This document shows positions 1-12,346 of a stretch of DNA of 64,000 bases, piece by piece. How positions within the stretch are numbered: position 1 is the stretch's first letter; every line of letters starts with the position of its first letter. Under the pieces are notes generated by a model. That model was not told the DNA's origin, made no database searches, and saw only the letters and a list, made by a program, of their open reading frames with translations. This DNA is from Megaustenia siamemsis (Eukaryota > Mollusca > Gastropoda > Stylommatophora > Ariophantidae), in the NCBI GenBank assembly GCA_032433765.1, contig JAVIAB010000092.1, positions 62,472,126-62,536,125 on the forward strand, read 5' to 3'. The position numbers were made by a program, and so were the translations under genes.

Positions 1-70
1 AGGATCGAACCCGACCTCTTGTCCTATGTAGTCCAGTTCACTAACCACTGAGCTAGAGCGGCTCCCATCT
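1..70 (-). mobile_element. SINE-A head (tRNA-derived), truncated by window edge
   Basis: The minus strand shows an A-box-like TAGCTCAGTGGTTAGTGAAC and a B-box GGTTCGATCCT, matching the heads of the full copies at 13.6, 19.5 and 56.0 kb. The body is absent because the window begins here. Confidence 0.85.
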
Positions 71-519
71 TTGTGTGTACACCACTTTTTAATACTTTCT
101 ATAAACTGCTGATTCTGCACTCTATAAAAATAAGTATGGACAAGTTACGCTGCGGACTTACTGTCTACTGATTTTAAGACATTTTAAGTCAAAACACTTG
201 TAGCCGTGTCTTACACCCAAGTAGATGTATAATACAATGTGAGTATTTTCCGGAATCCTAATTCTTGTCTAATCATTAGCACATTGATTTTACTTTATAT
301 TTGTCTTAGCATAACTGCATGTAACCATTTCGTTCTGTGGTCCATCAAGTTTATTGTTATAACATGATTGCATTCTACAGTGACGGTTTTAGAATTAAAA
401 TCAATCAATATCTGTGTTTTCAGATCACGAGGTGTTATACAAATTTCAAATAAAGATCTCATCTTTTCAATGTCAAATTAATTTATTATTAATACCGTTT
501 CTGTCTGTATGTCGAAACA

Positions 520-848
520 AAGTGCTACAGAAGAAGCCTTCAGATTTAAGATAATGAAGAAGACTAATGAAGCCACATTACAAGACATACACATTGAGAA
601 GGACTGGCTTATGAACAACATTCTACCGAGGAAATTAATTATGGCCACGTCAAAAGACACAGCGGGTTGGAAAGAACAGTAATGGAAAGTATGATTCCTA
701 GGCGATGTGACAGGGGCAGGCTTATAAGGTGGTCTCAAGACATTAAGGAGACCTTGAACATGACAGAAGTATTGGGTAACCTGGCTAGAGACCAACATTC
801 ATTCGGTCGGGTTGTGGTGAATACAACTTTGTCTACAAAGGACATGCG
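520..848 (+). mobile_element. RTE-type LINE, C-terminal endonuclease-RT remnant
   Basis: Plus-strand frames, shifted by small indels, give KKTNEATLQDIHIEKDWL, then GLERTVMESMIPRRCDRGR and LIRWSQDIKETLNMTEVLGN. This is the basic tail that follows the RT domain in invertebrate RTE-like endonuclease-reverse transcriptases. It lacks the RT catalytic motifs and is 5' truncated. Confidence 0.75.
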
Positions 849-1217
849 ACCTAATAATGATCTGCATTTTGTCAGGACCTGTGGATGATTTTTTTTTCTT
901 AAATAATTTCAGATTTAAAATGTTTGCTTTCAAAATTCAGGAGTCTCTCGTGCATTCGATTGTTAATTTATTTCCAGATATAATATATATGATATAAATC
1001 TGTATTTTTTGTGTTGAAATATGTTGTCTCTTTCAGTGTTTAATTTTCCTTATTTCAATACAATCTCAAGCATAAACGTGTTTGCTTTTGTGAATTGTGT
1101 TCCTTAATTCTGTGTACCTTCTTCATAATGATTGTTTCAACTCTAAATAATATAAATATAGGAAAAAGTTTAGCAAAATAAGTAAATTAATAATTGTAAA
1201 AGTTATTTAGTATATGT

Positions 1218-1275
<58 letters not shown>

Positions 1276-2360
1276 ATATATATATATATATATAGCTGGC
1301 CACGTCTGATCAAAATTTGATGACACTAGTTAGCAAATGATAAGCAAAGAGTAAAATAAAAATCTAAGTGCTGAAGTTTCCTGGAAGTAAATGCTGTACA
1401 CAGACGGGTTACCCGAACCATCACGTTGTAAAACGCACAGAGATACCACTTTCCAAGAGTCATGAGTTGTACATAGACAAATGCACGAGAAACTGACCGT
1501 ACAATGACCACTCAATGTTGTCAGTTATATTTATTCTACATTTTCTCACTATAGAAAATACTATATCCACTTTACTTTGTCACTTGAAGATATTAGAAAA
1601 AAACGAATAAAGAAATACCACAATATTGTTCGCCAATATAACCAGCTATTGAAAACCCCACCCATATCACAGCACAAACATCCAAATAACGATACATGAT
1701 AACTGTGCATTTTAATTATACCTTTTCTGTAGAACTGAATGCTGAAGAGCAACACATTAAAGGAAACTTTCTTTATCTCCTTACAACCTACAGGAAAGAA
1801 AAACCCCATAATATTTTGAGCAAACAAGAATATTAAACAAGAATTGCTCATGAGGTCACCCAGCCAAGAAGAGATACACATGGACGAACGAATTGGATAA
1901 GGACATGAAAAAAGAGATCTGGAACGAAGAGAAAGAAAACATTGCTATACAAACTATTTCACATTTTATACCATTAATTAAATTCTCGTTTTATGATAAA
2001 TTGTGATGGTCAGTACTATCTTTCATCAAATCTATATGCTGCTAAAAGCACACACACATATGCTTACATATTAAAGAGGTGGTACTTACAATAAAATATC
2101 ATTTATTCCATTTCACTTTGTTTAACTCTTGCCTTGCTTTCGTTGAATGTTTTTTTTTTTAATATTTCTGTCGTATGCTCAATTAGGTATCCTGTATATA
2201 CTATGTGTATTTACAGTAATGCCCGTTCACTTAGAAATAATCAACGTTGACAGCAATCCCAAAAGTAGACTTTCTTAGCGAGTCTAAGACGCGGTCAATA
2301 TTTTATCAGGTATTTCCCAAATCTTTAACTTTTAGATATAACAGAGATAAGTTATAAGCA
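849..2360. other. AT-rich unique sequence with a (TA)n tract
   Basis: No gene or recognisable transposon. A (TA)n microsatellite occupies about 1211-1294. The open frames on the minus strand at 1326-1881 have no family signature. Confidence 0.5.
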
Positions 2361-2438
2361 AAAGTGAGAGCAAGTAGTTATGTTTCTCATCATTTTCCTT
2401 CTTTTTCTACTTCTAATTTTCTTCCTCTTTTTCTTGTT

Positions 2439-2439
2439 A

Positions 2440-2510
<71 letters not shown>

Positions 2511-2511
2511 T

Positions 2512-2543
<32 letters not shown>

Positions 2544-2596
2544 TTACTACTACTACTACTGTTACTACTACTACTACAATTACTACTACTACTAAT
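2439..2596. repeat. (CTA)n microsatellite
   Basis: About 155 bp of nearly pure CTA trinucleotide with rare ATT and GTT substitutions. It creates poly-Leu, poly-Tyr and poly-Ser open frames that are artefacts. Confidence 0.98.
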
Positions 2597-2599
2597 ACT

Positions 2600-3596
2600 A
2601 CTTTCTTCCATCAGTAGTCATCCCAATATTATCTATGAACTATAGCTCCTTGTTTATATAATCAGTTTCAGAAAGATCAGTTTTTGAAGGCCTGCCGTCT
2701 CGGTATGATCAACTTGTTTGCTCACAGAGCCTGCACTCTTATTGAGTACATTCAACAGTGTCTACGCCTAGCTTAGAAGTGAATCATTGATCTGAAGCAC
2801 AACTTTAAGAACCTTCAGTTCGTATTGCTTCTCTGTATGTATTAAACGATACTAGTTCTGATAAATCATAAACAAAGATTACAATAATCCGTTGGGACGA
2901 AAGCCAAGAGTAAAGATCTCCAAATCAGTATCTCTTATTAGAATACGATGAACATGCAGATAGAGCATTCGTTCTTTGAATATCTGATCGTTGTTCGATC
3001 AACATCTGCAGTGTTTTATTTCCCCGACACGGTTTTCAGATTTTATCCAACCTCTGATATATTTGTACCAGAGATTTCCTCTGAAGAAATAATGAAGTGA
3101 TCTGGCGTTGTGCCGGTCACACCACACATTAATATGTCGATCGTCGACGGAAAGAACACTAACACACATTCCCCATACACTTGCAGGTCAACGGATGCCT
3201 TTACTTACATTCGTTAGAATAATATCATTAACATATAAACGTTTTTTTTTTGCACACAAAAATATAAACTTCACAATGTTAGTTATATAACAGTCATGCG
3301 CACCGCTGATGCAATGTCCACCTTTATGTACAGTCATGAGACGAGGTATTGTTTCCTTGGTGAATATCTCTCCTCCCCTAGTCTGCAACACAAATACTTT
3401 TTACATGCAGGAAGAATACACATTGTTGGAGAAACGATTCCATAAATTGGTTGGTCAAAATTGTGAATGTAAACGCTCCCTTTCAGGAAAAAAAACCAAT
3501 ATGATGACCAACTTGGAGAAGAGAATTAGACGGGATCAAATCCAATAAAACCGTTGAACATTATCGATGACGAATATTCTGGTCAAAGAACTTCCT

Positions 3597-3599
<3 letters not shown>
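2600..3599. other. Unique sequence, nothing recognised
   Basis: AT-rich sequence downstream of the COE gene on its strand. Short frames at 3108-3548 show no domain or codon signal. Confidence 0.4.
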
Positions 3600-3642
<43 letters not shown>

Positions 3643-4293
3643 TAATTAATCATAATATTTAATAATAGTAATAGAGGGTAATATTTAATTCCGAGTATTT
3701 AGTTTTTCGTTTTGTTTTCTGCTTCATTAAATCAGTTTGATCCAGTTTAAGATTTGACTTGCAGGTTTTCGTTTGAAGACACCGATCCACAAGAACATTA
3801 CCACCGCTCACTGGATAGCATGTTCCAGAATCATTCAGATGAATACAAAACATCCACAGAAATACCAAAATTTGCAGGTATTATTTCTTTTATTTACAAT
3901 CAAGAAAAAAAAATGTATTTTTCCATAAACGAACTCTGTGTAACCAGCAGAGTTCAGGGGAGCTTTTGTTCTCTGATTGATGTGTCAGTGACATAGCCCA
4001 GAAAAACAATTAAGATACGAATAACACAGCGAGAACACTTCATTCAGCAGTCGGAATACATTTTCTAACTGTAATACTTAAAATAAAGTATTACTAGACA
4101 CTGAATCTGAACAAAGTCCTTATCGAAAGAAAGCTGCTCTCTCAATTCAAAATTATCTGCACGGCTCCATTTCGTGAAACGTCGCAAGTTGGTCTCGCCA
4201 TTTTCTCGTATCCAAACATTACTGGCCAGACAAAAAATCCGATGAGGTAAACGGTTTCTCAGATCCATTGTGAAGTCTGCAACAAGTTATGAT
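3600..4293 (-). other. Probable 3'UTR / downstream region of the COE gene
   Basis: Non-coding sequence directly after the TAA stop on the minus strand. No confident exon or transposon is seen between 3660 and 4293. A TTTATT on the plus strand near 3889 gives AATAAA on the minus strand, a candidate polyadenylation signal. A (TA)n tract lies at about 3600-3640. The transcript end is inferred only. Confidence 0.35.
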
Positions 4294-4412
4294 TTAGTTA
4301 TGATTATTTAGCAGCGAAACGATCGAGCTTCCATAGGCGGACTGTGCCCCACATGTAGGAAGGCCAAATGGATTGACGCCTGAGAATGGAGATCCGACGA
4401 TGCCACCCATAC
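4294..4412 (-). CDS. coe: COE/EBF transcription factor, terminal coding exon with stop
   Basis: The minus strand shows a pyrimidine-rich acceptor (TTTCTTTTCAG) followed by GT ATG GGT. Combined with the phase-1 G left by the previous exon, this reads GMGGIVGSPFSGVNPFGLPT, then CGAQSAYGSSIVSLLNNHN and a TAA stop at 4296-4294. The NMGMGG join and the GSPF element fit the loosely conserved last part of EBF proteins. The intron to the previous exon is about 13.2 kb. An additional exon inside that intron, or an alternative 3' end, cannot be excluded because this tail varies between phyla and isoforms. Codon use and base composition are clearly richer in G+C than the surrounding AT-rich sequence. 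Confidence 0.75.
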
Positions 4413-4593
4413 CTGAAAAGAAACGCAAGAGTAATGATAGACTAATGTAAGGAAATGTAATATAATATTTTAATTTAATTTTAAGTTTTGTTCCTTATTT
4501 TATACTAATCGTTGCTCTGTTCAAAATCAGAATTAAAATAAATTGCATTATGCAGAAGCTTAAAGTAGCAAATTCTGAAGAAAAAATATATAT

Positions 4594-4640
4594 TCACACA
4601 CACACACACACACACACACATATTATATATATATATATAT
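4594..4640. repeat. (CA)n(TA)n microsatellite
   Basis: (CA)n from 4594 to 4620 followed by (TA)n, immediately 5' of a SINE-A copy. Confidence 0.95.
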
Positions 4641-4886
4641 AGCCGCGATAACTCAGTGGTTAGTTACAAAGGACAAGAGGTAGGGTTCGATCCCAGTCGA
4701 CGGCTTCCGGGTTCACCCAGCCTTTAATGGGTACCGGATTTTTTTCTGGAAGGTAATGCGGCACGGGCGTAATACCGACCACATTACCCCAAAAAACTTG
4801 TGCTGAATGTCTGTAAAATTTATGATCACTAACACAATACTCCCTATACGTCACTTGGCGTGACGAGGGCTGTTTACTTTTACTTT
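4641..4886 (+). mobile_element. SINE-A copy
   Basis: tRNA-like head with a degenerate A box (AACTCAGTGG), a short deletion in the loop region, and B box GGGTTCGATCCC. It is followed by the conserved body (TTAATGGGTACCGG, CACGGGCGTAATACCGAC) and the tail CACTTGGCGTGACG...TTTACTTTTACTTTA. It is flanked on both sides by (TA)n, the probable insertion target. Confidence 0.92.
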
Positions 4887-4897
4887 ATATATATATA

Positions 4898-4930
<33 letters not shown>

Positions 4931-4931
4931 C

Positions 4932-4973
<42 letters not shown>

Positions 4974-4986
4974 GAAAGAGAGAGAA
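4886..4986. repeat. (TA)n and (GA)n microsatellites
   Basis: (TA)n at 4886-4932 then (GA)n at about 4934-4986. Confidence 0.95.
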
Positions 4987-5240
4987 GTATGAGTTATTGT
5001 AATAATTGTACCGCTGTATTTGGACGTTATATTTTTTTTAAAAAGTGGAAAATGAAAGTACATAAAGATCTAAATGGAGTAGGTAATAAATTTAGAACAA
5101 GAATATAAATAAGTGACAGAACTCTCAACGAATCTGTGTACAGGGTAGAAGAGAAAAGATAGTAGAGGCAATTCTTTCATACAAAAAGACGGTCATGAAA
5201 GTTAACAAAACAAATTCAAATTTATATGGACATGACAAAT

Positions 5241-7176
5241 AGTTAACTCTCAGGTAAAGTTAACGTAGTAGTGATTGTCAGGTAATGTTATAATAGTAAC
5301 CGTCCGGTAAAGTTATAGTTGTAACTGTCAGGTAAAGTTATAGTAGTGATAGTCAGGTAAAGATATAGTAATGATTGTCAGGTAAAGATATAGTAGTGAT
5401 TGTCAGATAAAGATATAGTAATGATTGTCAGATAAAGATATAGTAATGATTGTCAGGTAAAGATATAGTAATGATTGTCAGGTAAAGATATAGTAGTGAT
5501 TGTCAGATAAAGATATAGTAGTGATAGTCAGGTAAAGATATAGTAGTGATTGTCAGATAAAGATATAGTAGTGATAGTTAGGTAAAGATATAGTAATGAT
5601 AGTCAGGTAAAGATTTAGTAATGATTGTCAGATAAAGATATAGTAGTGATTGCCAGATAAAGATATAGTAATGATTGTCAGATAAGATATAGTATGATTG
5701 TCAGCTCAAAAATAGAAGTGATCGTCAGATAAAGATATAGTATGATTCTCAGATAAAGATATAGTATGATTGTCAGATAAAGGTGTAGTAGTAATCGTCA
5801 GATAAAAATATAGTAGTGATTGTGAGAAAAAAAAGTAGTGATTGTCAGATAAGATATAGGTGTGATCGTCAGCTAAAAATATAGTAGTGATTGACAGATA
5901 AAGATATAGTAGTCATTGTCAGATAAAGTTATATTAGTGATTGTCAGATAAAGATATAGTAGTGATTGTCAGATAAAGATATAGTAGTGATAGTCAGATA
6001 AAGATAGAGTAGTTATTGTCAGATAAGGATATAGTAGTAATTGTCAGATAAAGATATAGTTGTGTTTGTCACATAAGATATAGTAGTGATCGTTAGATAA
6101 GATATAGTAGTGATAGTCAGGTAAAGATATAGTAATGATCGTCAGATATAGATGTAGTAGTGATCGTCAGATAAAGATATAGTAATGATCGTCAGATAAA
6201 TATGTAGTAGTGATCGTCAGATAAAGATATAGTAATGATCGTCAGATAAAGATGTAGTAGTGATCGTCAGATAAAGATATAGTAATGATCGTCAGATAAA
6301 GATGTAGTAGTGATCGTCAGATAAAGATATAGTAGTCATTGTCAGATAAAGATATAGTAGTCATTGTCAGATAAGGATATAGTAGTAATTGTCAGATAAA
6401 GATACAGTAGTGATTGTCAGATAAAGATATAGTAGTGATAGTCAGATAAAGATAGAGTAGTTATTGTCAGATAAGGATATAGTATTCATTGTCAGGTAAA
6501 TATATAGTAATGATTGTCAGGTAAAGATATAGTAGTGATCGTCAGATAAAGATATAGTAGTGATCGTCAGATAAAGATATAGTAATCATTGTCAGTAAAG
6601 ATATAGTAATGATTGTCAGGTAAAGATATAGTAGTGATTGTCAGATAAATATATAGTAATGATTGTCAGGTAAAGATATAGTAGTGATTGTCAGTTAAAA
6701 ATATTATAGTGATTGTCAGGTAAAGATATAGTAGTGATTATCATGTAAAGATATAGTAGTGAATGTCAGGTAAAGATATATTAGTGATGATCAGATAAAG
6801 ATATAGTAATGATTGTCATGTAAAGATATAGTTGTGATTGTCAGATAAAGATATAGTAGTGATTGTCAGGTAAAGATACTGTAGTGATTATCAGATAAAG
6901 ATATAGTAGTGATTGTCAGGTAAAGATATAGTAGTGATTGTCAGGTAAAGATATAGTAGTGATTGTCAGGTAAAGATATAGTAGTGATTGTCAGGTAAAG
7001 ATATAGTAGTGATTGTCAGGTAAAGATATAGTAGTGATTGTCAGGTAAAGACATAGTAGTCAATGTCATGTAAAGATATAGTAGCGATTGTCAGGTAAAG
7101 ATGTAGTAGTGATTGTCAGGTAAAGATATAGTAGTGATTGTCAGGTAAAGATATAGTAATCATTGTCGGGTAATGT
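5241..7176. repeat. 25-bp minisatellite, about 77 copies
   Basis: Period 25 bp, checked at 6901-7025 where units are identical. The core reads GTCAGGTAAAGATATAGTAG. The left edge is more diverged (GTTATAGTAG forms) and the right part most homogeneous, and unit variants (GATCGTCAG, GATTGTCAG, GATAGTCAG) cluster in blocks. It lies in the last COE intron. Confidence 0.97.
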
Positions 7177-7620
7177 TAGGGTTAACAAAACAGTTACCAG
7201 ATAACCAACAATGTTATCGTCGTGGAAGTGTGATCAGATAAAGTTTATTTTTAAAATTAATGATGATCATTTCACAGGACGGAGAAGTTCGGGTACAAAG
7301 TTAGTGAAATATAATATCATTAATGTGATGGGAAGATTAAAAGAAACAAAGGAAAATGAGAGAAACTAAATGATCAACAAACTGGGAATAAATTGAAAGC
7401 AGAAGGATTAAAACAGAATATAAACAGCAACTAAAGAGAAAGATGAATAACACTGTAAAAAAGTTGCAATAACTCCTTGAATAAATTATATCGAACAATA
7501 ATGCAATAGATATCGATCAGCACTTCACAGATAAGAGAGGTATTGATGCAGAGATTTGCCATTACCACAGCAAGACAGAGAGATAGGGTCAATACATGAA
7601 AGCCACAACCAAACAAAAAT
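7177..7620. other. Intronic unique sequence
   Basis: No gene or repeat recognised between the 25-bp and 26-bp arrays. Confidence 0.4.
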
Positions 7621-7624
7621 GAAT

Positions 7625-7952
7625 TTTAATAACTAGTGTAAAAGATTAATTTTACTAACTAGTGTAAAAGATTAATTCTACTAACTAGTGTAACAGATTA
7701 ATTTTACTAACTAGTGTAAAATATTAATTCTATTAACTAGTGTAAAAGATTAATTCTACTCACACGTGTAAAGATGAATTCTACTAACAAGTGTAAAAGT
7801 TTAATTCTACGAGATAGTGTTGAAGATTATTTATACTAACTAGTGTAAAAGATTATTTATACTAACTAGTGTAAAAGATGAATTCTACTAACTAGTGTAA
7901 ACGATCAATTCTACTAACTAGTGTAAAAGATGAATTCTACTAACTAATGTAA
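7625..7952. repeat. 26-bp minisatellite, about 12 copies
   Basis: Units contain CTAACTAGTGTAAAAGAT, with a 26-bp spacing measured from 7631 to 7657. Moderately diverged. Confidence 0.93.
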
Positions 7953-8334
7953 AAGAAACTGGAAACAACCCCAAGCCAAAACAAATATTAGCAGTGAGAG
8001 ACTGACGCTGAAGCAGGTGGAAAGATTTGAGTGATAGGCTCGCATTACTGAGCGGAAGGTGAAATGTTGTTGCTGTTAAGGACAGCAGAACTCTGTCGCC
8101 TCTGACAATAGTTGGATTGGCAGTCAGTGCGCTATGTACAAGATGATAAAGTCCAATATTTATGACAAGAGAAGGATGTTCATTTATAATAGGGAGTGTA
8201 AGAGCTCATTTAAGAAAGAAGGTTGGTTCGGTCACATATTGGTGTCAGCTTACTATTTTAACTATAGATACGAGTGTCTTAAGTATTGTTAATATATCTA
8301 CGTGACATTCCTGTAGTCATGTTTGAGAGTATAG

Positions 8335-8672
8335 GTAAGTTAGGGTAAAGTACGAGACTTGAATCGACATTTTAGCATGCGTGTTTTCACCCCTACGTGC
8401 TCTGCCGCATATCCAGAAGTGTTCGGAGACTACAGGAAAGTGTCCCTTCAAGTATCGAAATTCACGTGCGAAGCGGCATTCCTCACCTTCCCAGAGTACA
8501 ACCCTGACACCCATTTCTGCCAGCGGCTGGGTCGATCGCGGGGTAATTTGTTTTGTTTTTTCCCAACCGCGAGTACAACTCACACTGCTTCCAGAGGGAA
8601 TCGAACACGGGTTATCCGAACAACGGTAGCCCAGTCGGGTGGTTTTCTCAAGTAGGCTACTGGACCCCAGGT
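8335..8672 (-). mobile_element. SINE-B copy (tRNA-derived)
   Basis: On the minus strand a tRNA-like head with B box GTTCGATTCCC lies at about 8580-8670. It is followed by a body shared with 55.7-56.28 kb (CAGCCGCTGGCAGAAATGGG, TTCGATACTTGAAGGGAC) and ends CAAGTCTCGTACTTTACCC. The body is about 68-80% similar to the other copy by eye. Confidence 0.82.
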
Positions 8673-8751
8673 TCGAGAGTATGTATCCTAGTATCCACTG
8701 TAGCAATATGAAGTATGGAGTGTTTCAGCAGTTCTAATTAAGTAATATAGT

Positions 8752-9035
8752 AATGGAGCTTCGTTGGTTGAGTGGTTAGTGCGCTCACTTCCAAATCAGA
8801 AGGGTCCGTGTTCGATCCCAGAACTGCCGGATTTTTTTTTTTCTGATCGACAAGGTTCCGGGGTTCGCCCAGCCTCTAAAAATGGGTACCAGTGATTTTT
8901 TCTGGAAAATAAAGGCGGCCTGGCCGGATATGGACCATACTACACAGAAATGTGTCTTGGTTATGGAAAAATATGTCTTTAACACTATATTCCCCATACA
9001 CCAAGCAAGGTGTGAAGGGAGCGTTTCTTATATAA
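8752..9035 (+). mobile_element. SINE-A variant (subfamily 2)
   Basis: The head GGTTGAGTGGTTAGTGCGCT and B box GTTCGATCCC differ from SINE-A, but the body is shared: CGCCCAGCCTCTAAAAATGG, GTACC, GATTTTTTCTGGAAA, AAAGGCGGCC, TATTCCCCATACACC. The copy at 14.8 kb has the same body variants, so this looks like a second subfamily with an exchanged tRNA head. Confidence 0.8.
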
Positions 9036-10040
9036 TAATAATTATTGGGAATAAATTGTTATATTTTTCTTTGTTAGTTGGAACTGTGAACCTTTCTGAG
9101 TATAATTGCCTTTTCCTAACAATCTCACAATGCATTTATGCAAAATATAGACCGCTAACTTGGGCATTTAGTGGTAGAGTTTACTCAAATCCCTTTATTC
9201 CCACAATTAAGACATAATTTCAGACATTTGTCTTCTACACAATTAGCTTTACATACAAATATGTGTATATATGTGTGTTTTGCTTTATACAAAAATGCAA
9301 CCTTCCTTAAGAAGCATAATAATTTATTAGATATTTCGTGAAGACAATAGGTTTCCTAGACTTAAGAACATATTTAAATAACCCATTAATAGCCTTTTAA
9401 GCAGTCATAAGGTTAACGTTCTATTAATGTGGGCACCAGTCCGTTTACTTGGAGTCTCAAGTCCCGTGGCTAGCTTTGAGCCAGAACAAAATGCTGCCAA
9501 GTAGCAAATGCAGAAAAGTGGCTTTACCGTTAAGTGAGTTGTGGAATAAACAATGTATGGTTTATATTTAGCAAGGTTTTAACTTTTTACCACTGGACAG
9601 GTAATTCGTCTTGGGTGGAAATATGTAGCCATTTCGTGTTACTGAAAATATCACCGTCTGTGGGGTTAATCATAATTTTATTCTGGTTGGAGTCAGAAAG
9701 TGAGTTAATATATAAATCAGAGGTTCTCAATATATACAGAGGTTGTAGAGAAGCTAGAATTCATGAAGAGGCTGAGCTGAAAGCCAATCAGGACACCCAT
9801 GTTTTTCAATGACAAGAGTAATCGTTTGTGCTTTCAGTGGAAGTGTTATCGATTACATTTCGCCTTTAGGCAAGGCGTCGTGGCCTGCGAGTTGTGTTCT
9901 AGTCTTTTATCTTTCTCTCTATTGAGGATGAAATTGTGCAGTTTTAAATAATGTTAACTTTAAATATGTCATGTATTATCAGAACTGCTTTAAAAAAAAT
10001 CTATTAGTAACTGACGCTTTCTTTTGGTCTATATGTTATG
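9036..10040. other. Intronic unique AT-rich sequence
   Basis: No exon or repeat recognised. Confidence 0.4.
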
Positions 10041-10069
10041 TTGAATCTCCCCCCCCCCCCTCCTATGTT

Positions 10070-10437
10070 AGCGTTCTCTTATTTGAAGTCCACGTTATTC
10101 TTGTGTACTGTTAGGCTGATCCCCCAGTTAAGTTATCATTTCTTTTATTTGAAGTCCACGTTATTCTTGTGTACTGTTAGGCTGATCCCCCAGTTAAGTT
10201 ATCATTTCTTTTATTTGAAGTCCACGTTATTCTTGTGTAATGTTAGGCTGGTCCTTAGTTAGGTTATCATTTCTTTTATTTGGAGTCCACGTTATTCTTG
10301 TGTACTGTTAGGCTGATCCCCCAGTTATTGTTTCTTTTATTTGAAGTCCACGTTATTTCTTGTGTACTGTTAGGCTGGTCACCCAGTTAAGTTATTGTTT
10401 CTTTTATTTGAAGTCCACGTTATTCTTGTGTACTTTT
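10070..10437. repeat. 66-bp minisatellite, about 5.5 copies
   Basis: Units carry ATTTGAAGTCCACGTTATTC and TGTTAGGCTGATCCCCCAGT; spacing 10081 to 10147 is 66 bp. The fourth and fifth units have small deletions. Confidence 0.93.
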
Positions 10438-10439
10438 AA

Positions 10440-11093
10440 ATTACGTTGCCTCCGTTACGTTGATTTACTTTGATCCTCACGCTGTATTGGTATTCCTATT
10501 ATTTATCCATCTTCTGTTACATACTCCCCTCCTGATCATTGCTTAGTCAGGCCGTGACCTCTGTTTTTCACTAGCAGCCCTTTTAGGATGTTAGTTTATG
10601 TGCTATTGATGGCATAGTTAGATTGTGTACCTATTAGTTTAGTGATCCAATTATACAAATTCTCTAAATAAGAATGTTGTGTTTATTTGGCAATGAGACC
10701 CACAATGGTGTATTCACTGTGTTGAACTGACCAAACATAAAAAAAATTAATGAAGGCAGCCAAATACAATCATGCAAGAGCATACAGCATGCATTAATAC
10801 AATGTCTGATTTAACAAAATCTCTCATTTCGTGACTACATTTATTCCTCGTGTTTGCTTACATGTGGTGTGTGAGCCCCCAGACATCTGAAGCATTAACT
10901 TTGGATGGCTATACTGTGTCTGATTATTATTGCAATTTCTAAATTAATGTTTTTTTCGTAAACGGTTGACAGGTACATGTGAATATGTAAATTAAGGTGC
11001 AACTATGCTTACATGCCTATAGTCCGTTCCAAAACTCATGCCCTTCTTCAAAATGCAATAACTTAATAATCGTTTGGTTTCAATTGTTGAAAT

Positions 11094-11143
<50 letters not shown>

Positions 11144-11730
11144 TCATTGGAAACAAACATATGGTTTTTATTTTTGTTTCATTTGCAGTATTTATATTTT
11201 AAAAACACATGTTATTTAACTGGTGTAATGAAATAATAGAATCTTTACAGCTCCAACTAGTCAATATTACGCGCATGTGCATTTATAAACACCTTAATTT
11301 GCTCTTAAAATTATCACTTCTGTTGAATAAAGTGGTGCAAACTTAGTGTCCATTACTATGGCTTATCAAAAGTCTACAAATTGTTTAACTACTGTAAAAA
11401 TCTCTTCGTTTTTTTAGGATTACAAGAGCTACTAAACAAACAACGATCAAAGAAAGTGACCGCTTTAAGGAAACCATATTATCTGCATTATTTAAATTTA
11501 TGAAGTCATAACGTCATAGGCAATGTAAGACCACTAACAAAATTCATGTAATCGATCAATGGGTTTCCGAGATTTGTATGTAGTTTGAGGACATGAATTT
11601 TAGATCAGCTTTAAACATGTACTGCTAAGGTGACTCCATATCTTGGTCGTGTAGGCTTCTGTTAATAGATTCACAATTTCCCCACCAATCTCTGTTGTTT
11701 ATTGTTAATTTTAAAGACCATAATAAATCG

Positions 11731-11793
<63 letters not shown>

Positions 11794-12260
11794 CGTTAAA
11801 TCTGAGATATGTCTGTTTTACATGCTTTATTTATGCTCTTTGCTGTTCTGTTAATCAGACATTGTAATAGAAAGAGAAGTTTCACGTACTGACTGATATC
11901 AATGGATAAATGGATCCAGTTTATGTCATCCAAGTGCCAGGATGGGCCTGATAACCCGCCATCAAGGGAGGGGGACTGAAGCCTGGCCGATAGTACACGG
12001 GGGCGAAGGCGCTTTTCTGCTTGCCAGTGTTGGAAAAAGAAATGAAGCCAGGACCGTGTGCAGACGACACTACAGCAGGACCGGAGGCAGTTGGGTTTGT
12101 GGCACGAGAACGTAGTGTGTGACGCTACTGAAACGGGGAAATGAAAAGTGGGGAGAGAGATACAAATAACGAAACTACAATACATCAAAAAATATTGAAA
12201 AAGAAAACAGTAACAACAAGCAACATGTTTTAAATAAGACTTATTCCCACTCCCTCCTCT
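10440..12260. other. Intronic unique sequence with microsatellites
   Basis: Contains (GT)n(AT)n at about 11092-11141 and (TA)n at about 11731-11790. The stretch 11900-12130 is richer in G+C and may be an old repeat, but no family was recognised. Confidence 0.4.
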
Positions 12261-12264
12261 AGTT

Positions 12265-12346
12265 AAAAATATAGTTGACTTTGGTTAGATTAAGGCTACT
12301 GATATAGATCAGTAGCCTTAATCTAACCACAATCAACTATATTTTT
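12265..12346. repeat. Near-perfect 39-bp inverted repeat (hairpin)
   Basis: Arms 12265-12303 and 12308-12346 pair with two mismatches around a 4-nt loop (ATAG). The arms include GGTTAGATTAAGGCTACTGA and its complement. Confidence 0.92.

Noticed and set aside
5241..7176. CAGGTAAAG in each 25-bp unit as repeated splice donors
   Set aside because: The motif lies on the strand opposite to the COE gene and no exon precedes it.
11796..12188. 130-codon minus-strand frame as a gene
   Set aside because: No domain or splice context recognised; the G+C-richer part looks like an old repeat.
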